Positions 63,236 through 64,000 of a stretch of 64,000 nucleotides of DNA are shown piece after piece. The stretch covers positions 2,294,001 through 2,358,000 of the forward strand of contig NZ_CP073751.1 in assembly GCF_020025155.1 (NCBI RefSeq), written 5' to 3'. This stretch comes from Halopseudomonas nanhaiensis (GTDB lineage Bacteria > Pseudomonadota > Gammaproteobacteria > Pseudomonadales > Pseudomonadaceae). Made by a program: the position numbers and the translations under genes. The notes beneath the pieces were generated by a model. It had not been told where the DNA came from, did no database searches, and worked only from the letters and a program-made list of their open reading frames with translations. Within the stretch, counting starts at the first letter, position 1, and each line of letters opens with the position of its first letter.

Positions 63236-64000
63236 CTACTGCTCGCCCAGTGCATGCAGGGCGAGACGAATCCGCGCCTCGGCAGGAAAGTTCTTGTTCG
63301 CCAGAATCACCACGCCCTTGCGCTCAGCTGGCACCATTGCGATGTAACCGCCGAAGCCATTGGTCGATCCGGTCTTGTTGATCCATACATTGGGACTGGT
63401 ATCGGGCGAATCGAGCGGCGTTACATCATGCGTCCCGAGCACCATGTCGATGGAGTTGCCCGCGAGCAGGTCGGCTGGCTCGACGGGATAGGAATAGCGC
63501 TCCCATCCCAACGCCTGGGTCATGGGTCCAACCCGGTAGCGACCGCTCCGGGTTTCGGCAAGGGCCTCGGCCAACTCCGGCTCAGCGGGTGTGGCGCCCA
63601 GATGAATACTCACCAGACGGAGAAGATCGGCACTGGTCGACTTGATCCCGTAGGCCTCGTCCGAGAGGAACCCCGGCTCCAGTCGGATCGGCTCGCTGGC
63701 TTTGTTGTAACCCTGGGCGTAGCGCGACTCCTGCGACTCGGGAACCTCGAGAAAGGTGTCGTTCAGGCCCAGCCTGGGCAACAACATCTGCTCCAGTGCA
63801 TGGCGATAGGACATGTTCAGACTGCTGGCGGTAGCCATGCCGAGCAGCCCGATGCCCGGATTCGAATAGGTTCTGCGACGTCCCGGGGCATGACCTGGCA
63901 ACCAGTTCTGGAAATACTGCTCCAGCTGCGCAGGCGTCTCAACGTCATCAGGCACCTGCAGCGGGAGATCGCCTGCGCTGTGCGTCGCCAGGTCGAGTAG
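63236..64000 (-). CDS. ampC: Class C beta-lactamase, C-terminal part (cut by window edge)
   Basis: 255 codons including the stop; the N-terminus with the SxxK serine lies beyond the right edge. The visible part begins LLDLATHSAGDLPLQVPDDV and carries the class C motif YSN (RRRTYSNPGIGLLG), DEAYGIKSTSADLLRLV and the KTG triad in WINKTGSTNGFGGYIAMVPA, ending RIRLALHALGEQ. Periplasmic cephalosporinase by family. No ampR is visible inside the window. The acylase gene lies downstream on the same strand. Confidence 0.93.
   Translation of the reverse strand, partial: LLDLATHSAGDLPLQVPDDVETPAQLEQYFQNWLPGHAPGRRRTYSNPGIGLLGMATASSLNMSYRHALEQMLLPRLGLNDTFLEVPESQESRYAQGYNKASEPIRLEPGFLSDEAYGIKSTSADLLRLVSIHLGATPAEPELAEALAETRSGRYRVGPMTQALGWERYSYPVEPADLLAGNSIDMVLGTHDVTPLDSPDTSPNVWINKTGSTNGFGGYIAMVPAERKGVVILANKNFPAEARIRLALHALGEQ

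Noticed and set aside
1-64000. Phage-defence islands, toxin-antitoxin pairs, integrases, tRNAs or rRNAs
   Set aside because: None recognised on either strand; the YajD nuclease and Mut7-C protein stand alone and are widespread housekeeping-type genes.

Overview
High-GC (low-to-mid 60s % by eye) chromosomal DNA of a gammaproteobacterium, most likely Pseudomonadaceae. The signs are a BdlA-like PAS-PAS chemoreceptor, a Mut7-C/ubiquitin-fold protein, YajD, a TerC/Alx protein, a chromosomal AmpC, many hybrid sensor kinases and several RND pumps. I see no rRNA, tRNA, CRISPR array, insertion sequence or phage module. The species call is inference from gene content.

Layout. 1-3.3 kb: left-truncated drug-type RND operon (adaptor then permease, minus strand), divergent from an AraC-type regulator; four copies of a 15-bp direct repeat lie between them. 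3.6-9.6 kb: four-gene signalling operon with ATGA overlaps (CHASE3 hybrid kinase with three receivers, CheR, receiver-less CheB, REC-histidine kinase). 9.7-18 kb: two adjacent DUF2382 stress proteins, a PAS hybrid kinase, an enoyl-CoA hydratase, an RsbRD-type kinase and an sCache chemoreceptor. 18-19.4 kb: TerC and a small lipoprotein. 19.6-28.4 kb: Cus-type copper/silver efflux (small Met/His-rich protein, CusC, CusB fused to a CusF domain, CusA, CusF, DsbA-like protein), then ChrA. 28.5-33.3 kb: CHAD protein, thioredoxin, secreted hydrolase, BdlA-like receptor. 33.4-41 kb: complete tripartite RND operon, then an MscS channel.

41-45.8 kb: an OmpR/ColR-type two-component system with a divergent unknown gene and a previously unlisted 45-codon gene. 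All three units have a TTAA-N7-TTAA box upstream. They are followed by a spermidine-synthase-like gene, yajD and Mut7-C. 45.8-47.5 kb: AT-rich patch with a structured leader driving a GH5 glycosidase lipoprotein. 47.5-56.8 kb: Old Yellow Enzyme, RNase Z, chemoreceptor, BVMO plus esterase, KGG-repeat stress protein, DUF488 protein. 56.9-60.4 kb: PepSY membrane protein, DUF2946 protein and DAHP synthase; upstream of the latter are two successive aromatic-rich leader peptides and an intrinsic terminator. 60.4-64 kb: penicillin/AHL-acylase-family lipoprotein with an apparent 3'-end frameshift, and a truncated class C beta-lactamase.

The strongest candidates for undescribed biology are regulatory: the tandem aromatic leader peptides before DAHP synthase (59.97-60.32 kb), the three-promoter TTAA regulon with its 45-aa basic protein (41.5 and 43.6 kb), the four-copy operator at 2.1-2.3 kb, and the GH5 leader with competing stems.
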